Assembly: GCA_942493245.1 (NCBI GenBank)
Contig: OW818685.1
Coordinates: forward strand, 4,030,001-4,094,000
Length of the DNA stretch: 64,000 nt
Source of the DNA: DAOPYU01 sp942493245
Lineage (GTDB): Bacteria; Sumerlaeota; Sumerlaeia; UBA8349
Reading direction: 5' to 3'
In this document: positions 12,001 to 21,141 of the stretch, piece after piece
How the letters are laid out: each line of letters begins with the position of its first letter
Position numbering within the stretch: position 1 is the first letter of the stretch
The notes under the pieces: model-generated
The model's database searches: none
Seen by the model: only the letters and a program-made list of their open reading frames with translations
Told to the model about the DNA's origin: nothing
Position numbers and translations under genes: made by a program

Positions 12001-13302
12001 TCAGTCCTCCACCGGGTTTCCCCCCACCCACACGCGCTCGACTTCCGGAAAAGCGTCCCCCCGCAACCAGGTGTCCAGGAACGCCTCCGTCTCCTTTTCC
12101 CCATAGGAACCGGGCGTTAGCGACGCCGTCAGGGCGGCTGCGGCCCCGTCGAGCCGTACGGCCATCAGGTCGGCCCACAGACCCGGACGAAGCGCGCCGC
12201 ACTCGAGCCCCAACGCCTCGGCGCCTCCCGCCGTCGCGGCGCGCCAGGCGTCGGCCGCGCGCCAGAGGCGGGACTGTTCGAGCGCCCGCCGCATCTCACT
12301 CCACAGGTCAGGACGATCATTCGACGCGGCGCTGTCCGTGCCCAGCGCCACCGGCAACCCTACACGGTGAGCGCGGTCGAGCGCCGGCTCGCGCACCCCG
12401 TGGAACCAGCGCGTACCGGGACACACCACCAGCGAAATCCCCGTCATCCCGGCCAGTTGCCGCATCTCGCCCACCTTCAGAAAATTTCCATGGACCACGA
12501 GGTCCCGCGCGTGGGGCGCGCGGCCCGCCGTCACAAAATCCAGCGGGGAGGACGCCAGCGGCGCCCGGTCGGGCGGAGCGGGATAAAACCCCGCGCGGCG
12601 CAGCCCCCGGGCCAGAAACCCGCTCTGGCGCTCCAGACAGGCGCGTTCGGAACGCGTCTCGGCCAGATGGATCGAAAATGGCAACGCGCGCGGTTCCGCC
12701 TGAAATCGCGCGCGCAAGGCGGCCATCAGCGGACGCGACACCGTATAAGGCGCGTGCGGCGCAAGACCCCAGGCGCCAAGCGGCCCCAAATCGCTCGCGT
12801 CGCTCCACACTTTGCCCTCCAGATCGTCCCATCCCCCCGTTTCCGGAGGGACTTCGAGGCCGATCACCTCCTGAAACACCCGGAACCGCATCCCGGACTC
12901 GCGCAACAACGCGGGCGAGAGACCAAACGTCGTGATGTCGCCGATCGCGGTGGTCCCCCGGCGCAGTTGCCCGTCCAGAGCGCGCCGGGCGGGGTCGGGG
13001 ACGCTTTCAAGCGACATGGCCCGCTTGGCCGCGATCATCCGCCCGAGCCAGCGCGGAAACGGTTCCGGCTCGAACCGTCCGGCCAGGCAGGCGTACTCGA
13101 TGTGCGCGTGGGCATTGACCAGACCGGGCGTCAGCGCCATCCCCGGCAGTTCCACAACGGGACAATCCGGTTTTTCCGGAAATTCGGAACGCAACCCGAC
13201 CGCCGCCACACGCCCCGCGCACACCCGAACCGCCCCGCGCCGGTAAAGAACTCCCGGCTCAGCCAGCACCAGATCGGCGGTGATCAGAAAATCCCCAGTC
13301 AC
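12001..13302 (-). CDS. Amidohydrolase, ATZ/TRZ (chlorohydrolase-like) family (433 aa)
   Basis: A metal-dependent hydrolase or deaminase of the TIM-barrel amidohydrolase superfamily. The metal-binding HAH pair lies at H65/H67 (VNAHAHIEY), with the later ligands in FSIHLAET, VVHGNFL and the catalytic Asp in LGTDSAASND. An N-terminal beta part (VLAEPGVLYRRGAVRV) and a C-terminal return (GLWADLMAVRLD) complete the composite sandwich domain. The start is GTG at 13302 with AAAGG upstream. Family members deaminate aminofutalosine, S-adenosylhomocysteine, guanine or related compounds; the context does not choose among these. It converges with the preceding gene, leaving only 19 nt between the two stops. 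Confidence 0.85.
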   Translation of the reverse strand: MTGDFLITADLVLAEPGVLYRRGAVRVCAGRVAAVGLRSEFPEKPDCPVVELPGMALTPGLVNAHAHIEYACLAGRFEPEPFPRWLGRMIAAKRAMSLESVPDPARRALDGQLRRGTTAIGDITTFGLSPALLRESGMRFRVFQEVIGLEVPPETGGWDDLEGKVWSDASDLGPLGAWGLAPHAPYTVSRPLMAALRARFQAEPRALPFSIHLAETRSERACLERQSGFLARGLRRAGFYPAPPDRAPLASSPLDFVTAGRAPHARDLVVHGNFLKVGEMRQLAGMTGISLVVCPGTRWFHGVREPALDRAHRVGLPVALGTDSAASNDRPDLWSEMRRALEQSRLWRAADAWRAATAGGAEALGLECGALRPGLWADLMAVRLDGAAAALTASLTPGSYGEKETEAFLDTWLRGDAFPEVERVWVGGNPVED

Positions 13303-13354
13303 TTTTGACCCGAACCTTTCTTTTATCCCGGAATCTCAGGAAATTAAAACATCC

Positions 13355-13630
13355 TGGCGCAACGGAGCCACAACCCACCTGTAAAGCCGAACCAACATCT
13401 CTGTAGGGGCGGACCTGTGTGTCCGCCCAGTTCGAGAAATCGGATACCCTGACGATGCACAAAAACCAGAGAGAACGGGGATGTAAAGAATAATCGCGCA
13501 GAGACGCAAAGATCCCGGAAATTTACAGGGCCTGTTGGGTTTTTCCTGTTCTTGCCTGAGGTCCGTGTCTTATCCACTTCCCATTCGTTCCTCTGCGTCC
13601 TTGCGTCTTTGCGGCTCTGCGTTTTGTGGT
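13355..13630. repeat. Cluster of spacer repeats
   Basis: The spacer 13303-13811 holds no gene. It contains the GGGCGGACACACAGG / TTGCGGCTCCG composite on the minus strand (about 13355-13430), GCGCAGAGACGCAAAG at 13497-13512, and an inverted counterpart TTGCGTCTTTGCGG at 13601-13614, all of the widespread 'TGCGTCTTTGCG' type. Confidence 0.6.
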
Positions 13631-13811
13631 TGATTGTCCTTGTGTTACAGACAAATCGTCTCGGACTGCGTAAATTTTACGAGATCGTCATCCATGCCCA
13701 AAACGGCCCCTCGCGCGGAGGTATTCTACCGCACCCATCTCCCCGGACACAAGCCCGCGAAACACCTTTCGGGCTGGCCTTCAACGAAACCGCCACGAAA
13801 GCAGGCGGGTC

Positions 13812-13840
13812 TTGACCTGTCGCCGGAAATCTGCTTTAGT
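13812..13840 (+). promoter_or_regulatory. Predicted promoter for the lolA-like operon
   Basis: TTGACC (13812-13817) and TTTAGT (13835-13840) are spaced by 17 nt, upstream of the gene starting at 13980. Five and four of six consensus matches. Confidence 0.4.
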
Positions 13841-13979
13841 GGCGTTTGTTGTGTATCGGTTTCCGATCGAGAAACCGGACCGGCAGAGGGGGATCTCCGG
13901 ATCGGCGCCGGGCGCAAGTCGGCGAAGCGCATCCCAAACGTTTTCACCCCCAAACGGAACACTAAGGAGACTCGACAGA

Positions 13980-14876
13980 ATGTCGAAGTACCTGGCAAAA
14001 GCAACTTTCGCCTTGTCATTGGGTCTGTCAATCGGTTTGGTTTTGACATTCACGCCCGCGCTGGCCATCGGCCAGGCGCCCACCGCCCCGACTCCGGCCC
14101 AAGCGGCGCCTCCCACGCCCCCAGCCAAGGCCTCGGTGGAGAGCATTACGGATTTTTCGACCCCCACATTGAGCGCCGCATCAGAGACCACCACAGAGGT
14201 GATCCGCAAGCAGCCCACCCCCGAAGTCCGGAGTTTACTGAAGGAATTGGAAACCAAACACGCCAACCTGAAAAGCGTAGAGGCAGAATTCAACCAGACA
14301 AAGGCCTGGCAGGACTTTGACGAAATCAAATCCAAAGGAAAACTCTTCATCGAGCAGCCCACCCCCGAGCAGGCCGGGCGCCTGCGCTACGAACTGGAAG
14401 GGGAAAAAGGCGAGCAGAAGATCAACCCCTCCACCACGCTGTTCGTCAACAATACGCTGTACGATTACACCCCGGCTTTGAATCAAGTGGACAAATACAC
14501 CTACTATGACGAAGATGAAGCGCGGGAACGGCTGCGGATGCTGTTGCTGGGGTTCGGCGTCTCGAGCCAGGAGATCCTCACCAGCTACAACGTCGAGAAG
14601 GCCGGGGACGCGCCGGAATCGGCCAAAACCGACAAAACGTTGGCCGGACTGTCTTTCACACCGTTGAAACCGGAGGTGCGTAAAACGCTCGTCAATGTTT
14701 CGGTCTGGCTTGACCGCGACACGCTGCTGCCGCACTGCGTCCGCATCGAAGAGGTTTCGGGCGACATGACCACCATCACCATCCGGTCGCTGAAACTCAA
14801 TGAGCCGATCAAGGCGTCGCTCTTCGAGCCGAAATGGCCCAGCGGTGTCGAAGTGAACGAATACAACGAACAATAA
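13980..14876 (+). CDS. LolA-like outer-membrane lipoprotein carrier protein (298 aa)
   Basis: Predicted periplasmic carrier of the LolA/LppX fold, which shuttles lipoproteins to the outer membrane. A signal peptide spans about residues 1-30 (hydrophobic core LSLGLSIGLVLTF, then ALAIGQ). It is followed by a Pro/Ala/Thr linker to about residue 90. The LolA-type region then begins: LLKELETKHANLKSVEAEF, with a later RLRYEL strand and a VSVWLDRDTLLPHCVRIEE strand as in outer-membrane lipoprotein sorting proteins. The start at 13980 is chosen because AAGGAGA sits 10 nt upstream and the signal peptide begins there. The next gene encodes an LptE-like lipoprotein 52 nt on, so an envelope-assembly operon is likely. 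Confidence 0.75.
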   Translation: MSKYLAKATFALSLGLSIGLVLTFTPALAIGQAPTAPTPAQAAPPTPPAKASVESITDFSTPTLSAASETTTEVIRKQPTPEVRSLLKELETKHANLKSVEAEFNQTKAWQDFDEIKSKGKLFIEQPTPEQAGRLRYELEGEKGEQKINPSTTLFVNNTLYDYTPALNQVDKYTYYDEDEARERLRMLLLGFGVSSQEILTSYNVEKAGDAPESAKTDKTLAGLSFTPLKPEVRKTLVNVSVWLDRDTLLPHCVRIEEVSGDMTTITIRSLKLNEPIKASLFEPKWPSGVEVNEYNEQ

Positions 14877-14928
14877 CCCCCGGTGGCCCGGTCCGCCGGC
14901 CCCTGAGCGCTTCGAGGAGGAAAGAATC

Positions 14929-15507
14929 GTGCAACCCACCCAGAACCAGAACTCCGAAAGAAAACCCGCCGGACGCGTCTTCCGGTATTCCATCCTCGCG
15001 CTGGCGCTGCTGACTCTGGCGCTGGCGCTCGGCGGTTGCAAAACCATTCCCTTCCAGCGCAGTCTGCCCCAATGGGTCAAGCGGGTTTATATCCCCATGG
15101 CCGAGAACCGCAGTTTCGAGCCGGGCCTCGAAGAACAGATCACCAGCGCCTTCACCCAGGAAGTGCTCTCGAACGGCGAACTGGACGTGACACAGAAGAG
15201 CCGGTGCGACGCCGTCGTGAAGATCATCATCAAGGAGTACAAGGAACGGTCCGACGACTTCGCCTCAGACGACATCGAGTCGTATCGGGAAGTCGTGGCG
15301 GTTCTGGCCGTCGAACTCTACGACCCCAGCGACGAGAAAAACCCCTTCGGAATCGTCGAGGATTTTGAGGTGGACATGCGTTACAGATCGGAATTCCGTT
15401 CCTCGCGCGCGACCACCTACAGCGACGCCCGCGACGAGTTTGCCGAACGCTGCGGCCTGCACCTGGTCCGAGCCGTTCTGGGCCGTGTGCGCATGACGCG
15501 CGAGTAG
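14929..15507 (+). CDS. lptE: LptE-family lipoprotein, LPS assembly (192 aa)
   Basis: Predicted outer-membrane lipoprotein that helps LptD insert LPS. A basic N-terminus, hydrophobic core and lipobox LALGGC (Cys37) mark it as a lipoprotein. The mature part begins with IPFQRSLPQWVKRVYIPMAE and continues with NRSFEPGLEEQITSAFTQEV, the usual start of LptE/RlpB-like proteins (two-strand plus helix). The start is GTG at 14929 with GAGGAGG about 10 nt upstream. It follows a lolA-like gene in the same direction. LptE sequences vary widely, so the family call is good but not certain. Confidence 0.75.
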   Translation: MQPTQNQNSERKPAGRVFRYSILALALLTLALALGGCKTIPFQRSLPQWVKRVYIPMAENRSFEPGLEEQITSAFTQEVLSNGELDVTQKSRCDAVVKIIIKEYKERSDDFASDDIESYREVVAVLAVELYDPSDEKNPFGIVEDFEVDMRYRSEFRSSRATTYSDARDEFAERCGLHLVRAVLGRVRMTRE

Positions 15508-15602
15508 TCGCCTCCTGTGCGGATTCTCGTTTTTTCGACCGACTGACGCACCCATCCGGAAGAGCGTCACCTATCCCCTGCTTTCCTGGAGAAATTGAAA
15601 AC

Positions 15603-16160
15603 GTGGGCGGGCGCGTTGAGCATCAATCCCCAGTCAAACTCTTCTTCGCCCTCATGGCGGGATCGGAAGCGCTTCTGAAAAGCGCTGAAGCGCGGCTCGA
15701 AGCCGAATTCGGCCCGATTGACCTGCGCGACGAGACCTTTGCCTTCGACCCATTGACCCCCTACTACGCCTCGGAATTCGGGCAAGGTCTGCTCAAGCGG
15801 ATCTTGTCGGTCGAGCCGCTGGTGGCGCCCGAACGACTCGTGGACATCAAGATCCGCGCCAACGAACTCGAACTGGAGTTTGCCGGAGCGCCGGCGCAGG
15901 ACGGATCTCCGCGCCGTCAGGTCAACATGGACCCCGGCTATCTGAGCCTGGCCAAGGTTGTGCTGGCCACCACCAAAGACCGCAACCACCGGCTCTATGT
16001 CGCCCGGGGAATCTTCGAGGAAGTGACTCTCTGTTACCAGCGCGTCCCGGCCACCTATACGGTCAATCCCTGGACCTATCCCGACTACCGCATGCCGGAA
16101 CGGCTCGCCTTTTTCAACCGCCTGCGCCAGTGTTACCGCGAGCAATTGCCCAAACCCTGA
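15603..16160 (+). CDS. DUF4416 family protein (185 aa)
   Basis: The pattern VKLFFALMAGSEALLKSAEARLEAEFGPID, then TPYYASEFG and DPGYLSLAKVVLATTKDRNH, is typical of the DUF4416 family, which is widespread in Deltaproteobacteria, Planctomycetes and related phyla. The biochemical role is unknown. The start is GTG at 15603, with GGAGA about 12 nt upstream. It lies 22 nt before holA and is probably cotranscribed with it. Confidence 0.8.
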   Translation: MGGRVEHQSPVKLFFALMAGSEALLKSAEARLEAEFGPIDLRDETFAFDPLTPYYASEFGQGLLKRILSVEPLVAPERLVDIKIRANELELEFAGAPAQDGSPRRQVNMDPGYLSLAKVVLATTKDRNHRLYVARGIFEEVTLCYQRVPATYTVNPWTYPDYRMPERLAFFNRLRQCYREQLPKP

Positions 16161-16182
16161 AATCCGGAATGAAGAGAAAGCC

Positions 16183-17115
16183 ATGCCCCCGCAGGTTTAC
16201 CACATCCACGGTTCCGACGCCAAATGGGTCACTCAGCAACGTGAAACCCTGCTGAAGCAACTCATCCCGGCCGAGATGCGCGACGAGAACCTGCTGGAAC
16301 TCTTCAGTACCAGCAACCAACCCCTGAAACTGAACGATGTGCTGCCGGAAGTCCTCTCGGAACTCTCGACCATCCCGTTCCTGCCCGACAGCCGCCGGGT
16401 CGTGGTCGTCCACAATCTGGCCGATTTTCTGGCGGGGGGTTCCTCGGGAGGGCGGAAAAAGAAAAGCGCCTCGGAGAAAAAAGCGACCCGGCGCATGACA
16501 CCGGACGAAGAACTGGCCCACTTCATCGAACGCGACCTGACCGCCACCACCAACGTCCTGGTCTTCAGCACCCTGATCGAAGTCGAGCGCGGGCAGCGCA
16601 TGGACACCGATAGCGCCCTCTACAAGATCATCGCTCCGCCCGTGGGTCAGGTCATCAAACCGACACACCGAGAGGACGACCCGATCTTCCTCATGAGCGA
16701 CGCCCTGTGTCGCCGCAACGCCATAGGGTGCCTGAAGCAATTCCGCATCATCTACCGCGAAGACGCGCGCGGGCGAATCTTCAACGAAATCCTGCGCAAC
16801 GTCCGCTTCCTGTTGCAGGCCCGGATTCTCGAACGCGTCGAAGGCAAAGGCAGCGCCAAAGACGTCATCGAGATGAAGTACCTGCCCAACGACAAACGCC
16901 TGAATCTCTACCAGCAGCACCCGTTCGTCCAGAAAAAAATACGGGAGAACGCCACGCGCTTCCAACTGCGCGAATTGATGGTGGCCCTCGATCAACTGCT
17001 CAAGATCAACGCAGCCCTGGTGCCGTCGCAAAAGGACGTCTATGTGCCCGACGTGCAATTGATGCTCGAAACCTTCATCGTCAGCTTCTGCGAAGGCTCC
17101 GGCCCGCGGCGCTGA
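16183..17115 (+). CDS. holA: DNA polymerase III subunit delta (310 aa)
   Basis: HolA is the clamp-loader subunit that opens the sliding clamp. The N-terminus VYHIHGSDAKWVTQQRETLLKQ matches the family's opening 'Y.l.G.d..l......', followed by a delta-type core with FLPDSRRVVVVHN and the C-terminal helical part (FVQKKIRENATRFQLRELM ... LLKINAALV) that normally ends delta subunits. A Lys/Ser-rich insert (GGSSGGRKKKSASEKKATRR, about residues 86-105) is longer than usual. The start is ATG at 16183 after GAAGAGAAAG. Confidence 0.85.
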   Translation: MPPQVYHIHGSDAKWVTQQRETLLKQLIPAEMRDENLLELFSTSNQPLKLNDVLPEVLSELSTIPFLPDSRRVVVVHNLADFLAGGSSGGRKKKSASEKKATRRMTPDEELAHFIERDLTATTNVLVFSTLIEVERGQRMDTDSALYKIIAPPVGQVIKPTHREDDPIFLMSDALCRRNAIGCLKQFRIIYREDARGRIFNEILRNVRFLLQARILERVEGKGSAKDVIEMKYLPNDKRLNLYQQHPFVQKKIRENATRFQLRELMVALDQLLKINAALVPSQKDVYVPDVQLMLETFIVSFCEGSGPRR

Positions 17116-17304
17116 GACCCGGGCCGTTTCTCTGCGACGCCCCAGGTTATTCCAATCGCATTGATCGTAGATATTTCCGTCTCACGCTTTTCTCTACCAA
17201 ATTTCGACCGGTTGTGGCAATTTTGAAGTTCGGTTCGGGATGCCGGATCACTCGATCTTTTCGGTTTCCCCCAAAACTCGTCAAGCCTGGAAAGTTGTCG
17301 CAAT

Positions 17305-18066
17305 ATGCTTGGAACCCCCGATTATCTGCGCGTGAAAAAACGCAGGACCGAATGCTCGGCCTGTGGCCATTCGCTTGTGGAAGAGGAACGGATCCCCTCC
17401 ATCCTGCTCGACCCCAAAGAACCCGGTACGCTGTCCGCGACTGAAACGCCCCTCCCAGAAACGGCTCCGGTGTCGACTGAAAACCCGTCCACCGAAACCG
17501 AAGACACCGCATCCACCGTATCTCCCGCGTCGCAGGAGACCCCAGCCCCCGAGGCCACACCCGCCAAGCGGGAATCGCGCGGCAGAAAAGACGCCAAGGC
17601 CTCCGAAAAGGAACCCGCCCCCGAGGAAACCGACGATGAGTCCTTCCTGCGGCTCGATTACTGCGAAGCCTGCTGGCAGGATCTGAAAGACCGGGCGTTT
17701 TTCTCGTTCTGGGTGAGCAAACGCACCACCACGGACCTGCCGCGCAAGAAACTCAGCAAAACCGAACGCAACCTGGCGCTCGTGGCGCTTTTCGATTCCT
17801 TGTCCGAGCGGGACGATTCCGAGGTGGATTTCTCGCCGCATCTCTTTTTTCTGGCCCATCTCCTGATGAAATTCAAAATTTTCAAGTGGGTGGTCACAAA
17901 ACCGGACCCCAAGGACGGGGAACTGGTCATCCATTTCGCGCGTACGGACTCCGAAGAAGAAGTGCTGGTGCCCGACATGGACATGCCCCCCGAAATGGTC
18001 GTCCGCATCAAAGAGGAAATCGAGTCGTACCTGAGCGAAAGCACCGGGCAGCCGGTTCGACTTTAA
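17305..18066 (+). CDS. Zinc-site protein with low-complexity insert (253 aa)
   Basis: The family is not recognised. Two CxxC knuckles (C17-x2-C20 and C120-x2-C123) could bind one zinc ion in a treble-clef-like site. They are separated by about 95 residues rich in Pro, Thr, Glu and Ala, probably disordered. The C-terminal 130 residues look folded, with helical and mixed parts (RKKLSKTERNLALVALFDSL, FLAHLLMKFKIFKWV). There is no signal peptide, so it should be cytoplasmic. It follows holA after a 189-nt spacer with no other gene. Confidence 0.7.
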   Translation: MLGTPDYLRVKKRRTECSACGHSLVEEERIPSILLDPKEPGTLSATETPLPETAPVSTENPSTETEDTASTVSPASQETPAPEATPAKRESRGRKDAKASEKEPAPEETDDESFLRLDYCEACWQDLKDRAFFSFWVSKRTTTDLPRKKLSKTERNLALVALFDSLSERDDSEVDFSPHLFFLAHLLMKFKIFKWVVTKPDPKDGELVIHFARTDSEEEVLVPDMDMPPEMVVRIKEEIESYLSESTGQPVRL

Positions 18067-18133
18067 ACTTCAAACCGTCTTTCATTTTAAGTCCCACGCG
18101 GCATATTCCATAGCCACAGAAGGCGAGAAACAC

Positions 18134-20455
18134 GTGACAAAGCGTTGCCATACCTTCCGACACCTGGTCGGCATTGGAATTCTTTCCTTCTGCTGCCTGA
18201 CAGACGGATGGTCGGCTGCGCCCGCTTCGCCCCCTGATAAGACACCTCTCGACTTACCTCAGGGGTGGGAGAAAAGTCTGGTGCGCGAGGCCATGACCGG
18301 CGTTCTGGCCGGAGAACCGGAACGGGCGCAGAAAGCGGCCCAGGCCGCACAGGCCATTCAGGAGCGCCTGACCGCCGACAAACCCGACAAAACCACCTCC
18401 GCAACCCAGGTCTCTCAACTTCCCCCCAAACTGGCCCTGCTCGTGGCATTTCTCGAACGGGCGCCGGCAGTGCGCAAACAACTGCTCGAAAAACTCGACG
18501 ACTCCAAACCCGGCCCCCAGGTCGAACGCCAACTGCGCCACGACCTGCGCGAGCACCCGGCGGCCCAGATCCAACGGCTTCGTTCGGAAGATCGCTTCAA
18601 CCGGTTTGCGGGCGGGTTCAATTTCACCACGCGCCTGGTCTCCAACATCGTGTTCCTCGACATGCCCGGTCTGGCGCGCCGCTTCATTGACCTTTTTTTC
18701 GTTGGAGAAGGCCTCACCTCGCTGACTCCGCGCAACCGCCAGGCGCTCGATCTCTACGACCGCCGAGACCACGAATTCATGAGTCCGCCCGAACCGACGG
18801 ACCCCGCCTGGAGCGCGGATGTCCGCCGCGCCGAACGTGAGGAACTGGTCCCCCTGGCCGGATACGCCGAAAAATTACGGGGAAAAAGCCGCGAACGCGC
18901 CCTGCTCGAATCGCTGGCCGAGGGACGCTGGCACATGAAACACGAGCGATGGGTCGAGGCCCACGCCGCCTTTGTCCGCGCCCAGGAATTGGAACCGGAC
19001 AACGCGCAAGCCAGACAGGGATCCCTCGATGCCAGCCGACAAATCTCCGCCCCCACGCGCGCCCAGGCCCGCGCCGTTCAACTCGAACAAGAAACCCAGC
19101 CCACAGACACCGCCGAGGCGCAGGCGTTGCGCCACCTGATCCAAGCCGTCAGCAGCGCTCCCCTCTCCGAAGCCATCGCCACCGCAGCCGACTTCCAGAG
19201 CCGCTACCCGCTTTCCACCTATGCGGACGACGCGGCCTTCACCGAAATGGCCCTGCGCGATCTGACCACCCACACCCTGACACAGAAAACCGACCCGACC
19301 ACAACCACACGCCAGAACGCCTTGCGCGAAGCGCTCGAACGCCCGGAAGCCCGCGAGGGCAACGCGGCGCGCCTGCGCCGGGCGCTCGAAGAATCGCCCT
19401 GGACCAACGCCCGCATCGAAGTCGAACGCCAGACCCGAAATAAAACATCCGACATCCGGCGTTACATCCTGCTCGGCGTCAAACCCGACCTCGACGCACC
19501 CCAGATCGTCACCTTCCAGGACCAACTGCACCGCTACACGGACTCGCTCGGCATCCTCTGGCCCGTGCAATGGGTGCTCAACTCGGCGCGCTGCGCCTTC
19601 GGAAAACCCGTGGCCGATGACCCGTGGCGCGAAACCGCCGCCGCGTACCTGCGGCGTCAGAGCGCGTTCCGCCAAAACCCCGCCGCATACCCCCTGCCCG
19701 TTGAATCGTCCCCGGAGGCCGACCGCGAGTTGGGGTTGGCCCTGGCCCAGTCGTACGAAAAAATGGAACGTTTCGACGACGCGCTCGTCTGGCGCAAGCA
19801 GGCGCTGGGACAAGACGATCCCCAGTATGCGGCAGACTTGAAAGAGGAAGACGCCCACAAGCGGCTCACCACAGCGCGCCTGCAGGCCGACCCCGTCAAA
19901 AAACGAGAAATCCTCGAACGACTGGTGAAAGACTTTTCGGCCACCAACGCCGGACGACGGGCGCAGGCGGATCTGGAAAAACTCGAAGCGGACAAGCCTG
20001 ACCCCAACTCCCCGGATTTCGACGAAAAAGCCGCCGCCTGGAGCCTTCTGAACCTCTCGAAGCGCGATCTGGCCAGCTGGCCCGATCTCTGGTTCAAACG
20101 CGGACTCGGCCTGGACCCCAACTGGTTCGACGAAAAGGTTGAAAATGGCGAACTCAAAGACGACGGCGTTCATGTGCTGCGGCCCGACGGCCACACCCTC
20201 GTCTTCACCCTGCGCCAACCCGGCGGTCCCAAACGCAACGTCATGCAACTCAAGCCCGAAGAATACGCCCGGCTGGACCCGATTCTGAAAGCCTGGAAAC
20301 GCGAGAGCCAGGCGCGCGAGCGGGCGCAGGCGCTCCTCGAGGGCCGCCCCTTCCCCCTCGAACTCGAAGCCTCGGCCGGGCCGGGCGGGTTCGACATGTA
20401 CCCCCGCCTGATCCCTCTGCCCTTCAATCCGGAAGAATTGCCCCTTTACAAGTGA
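18134..20455 (+). CDS. Exported helical-repeat (TPR-like) protein, unknown (773 aa)
   Basis: An N-terminal signal peptide (GIGILSFCCLTDGWSAAPA) predicts export. The rest is strongly helical with TPR-like stretches, such as GRWHMKHERWVEAHAAFVRA (about residue 265) and LALAQSYEKMERFDDALVWR (about 535), as in proteins that hold other envelope components together. The C-terminus is not repeat-like (LDPNWFDEKVENGEL, HTLVFTLRQPGG). The GTG start at 18134 is the only one that keeps the signal peptide; the RBS (GGCGAG) is weak. Function unknown. Confidence 0.7.
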   Translation: MTKRCHTFRHLVGIGILSFCCLTDGWSAAPASPPDKTPLDLPQGWEKSLVREAMTGVLAGEPERAQKAAQAAQAIQERLTADKPDKTTSATQVSQLPPKLALLVAFLERAPAVRKQLLEKLDDSKPGPQVERQLRHDLREHPAAQIQRLRSEDRFNRFAGGFNFTTRLVSNIVFLDMPGLARRFIDLFFVGEGLTSLTPRNRQALDLYDRRDHEFMSPPEPTDPAWSADVRRAEREELVPLAGYAEKLRGKSRERALLESLAEGRWHMKHERWVEAHAAFVRAQELEPDNAQARQGSLDASRQISAPTRAQARAVQLEQETQPTDTAEAQALRHLIQAVSSAPLSEAIATAADFQSRYPLSTYADDAAFTEMALRDLTTHTLTQKTDPTTTTRQNALREALERPEAREGNAARLRRALEESPWTNARIEVERQTRNKTSDIRRYILLGVKPDLDAPQIVTFQDQLHRYTDSLGILWPVQWVLNSARCAFGKPVADDPWRETAAAYLRRQSAFRQNPAAYPLPVESSPEADRELGLALAQSYEKMERFDDALVWRKQALGQDDPQYAADLKEEDAHKRLTTARLQADPVKKREILERLVKDFSATNAGRRAQADLEKLEADKPDPNSPDFDEKAAAWSLLNLSKRDLASWPDLWFKRGLGLDPNWFDEKVENGELKDDGVHVLRPDGHTLVFTLRQPGGPKRNVMQLKPEEYARLDPILKAWKRESQARERAQALLEGRPFPLELEASAGPGGFDMYPRLIPLPFNPEELPLYK

Positions 20456-20540
20456 TTCTTGTTTATACAGAAAACCGACCAATGCCGGTGGTACGAGCGT
20501 CTCACCCGCGAAAAAGGGAAAACACTTCATCCTGAAACCC

Positions 20541-20760
20541 GTAGTTGAAGCGCCAACGGCGCGGATTTATACCAGCCTGGGGCAAGCGAAGCGTCGCCCC
20601 AGGACAGGTGTCCCTTTTTTTGATAAGGGCTGAAGGCCCGAACTATGAAAAGGGCCAAATGGCTGAATAGAACGGGCTTTCAGCCCTTGCTTGAATAACC
20701 GATCGGTTTTCTGGGGCGATGCCCCAGTCTGGTATAAAACGCGCCGTTGGCGCTTTCCCA
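20541..20760. repeat. Large inverted spacer repeat (family with '...GCCCCAG...GGGCTGAAAG')
   Basis: The two ends are inverted copies: GCGCCAACGGCGCGGATTTA at 20549-20568 against TAAAACGCGCCGTTGGCGC at 20735-20753. Inside are nested arms such as GCCTGGGGC/GCCCCAG and AAGGGCTGAA/TTCAGCCCTT. Related copies lie at 24385-24480 and 30130-30235. The rest of 20456-21004 shows no gene. Confidence 0.65.
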
Positions 20761-21004
20761 TCCGAATCTCCCTTGTCTCCGACGTCTTTCCCTGTTTTCC
20801 CGGAACTCACCTTCCGGGTGTCTTGAATTCCCCTGATCCCAAACGAGTACTCTCTCAACTGCGGTATTCAGTTTCATGGCCGAGAATCCTGCCGCCTCCG
20901 GCAGTGCTTATTCCATCTTGCGTGAAGGGGCTGCCGATTCTCAATCGAAGTTTCGGATTGCCCGCAAAAAAAGAAAAACGACAGCCGCAAAACCCGCAAC
21001 CCTC

Positions 21005-21033
21005 TTGACTCTCCCGCCGGGCCACGGCATGAT
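21005..21033 (+). promoter_or_regulatory. Predicted promoter of the pepF-like gene
   Basis: TTGACT (21005-21010) and CATGAT (21028-21033) with a 17-nt spacer, about 105 nt before the start codon. The -10 has the same form as that of the rRNA promoter (xATGAT). Confidence 0.4.
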
Positions 21034-21141
21034 GGGACCGCTTTCGCGTCCCCGGGAACGGGTTTTTTCCCGCCCGGAAACATGTGAACACCCGAATGAC
21101 TTCAAACCAGAACTTATTCCCGATTCCAGGAGGAACCCAAC

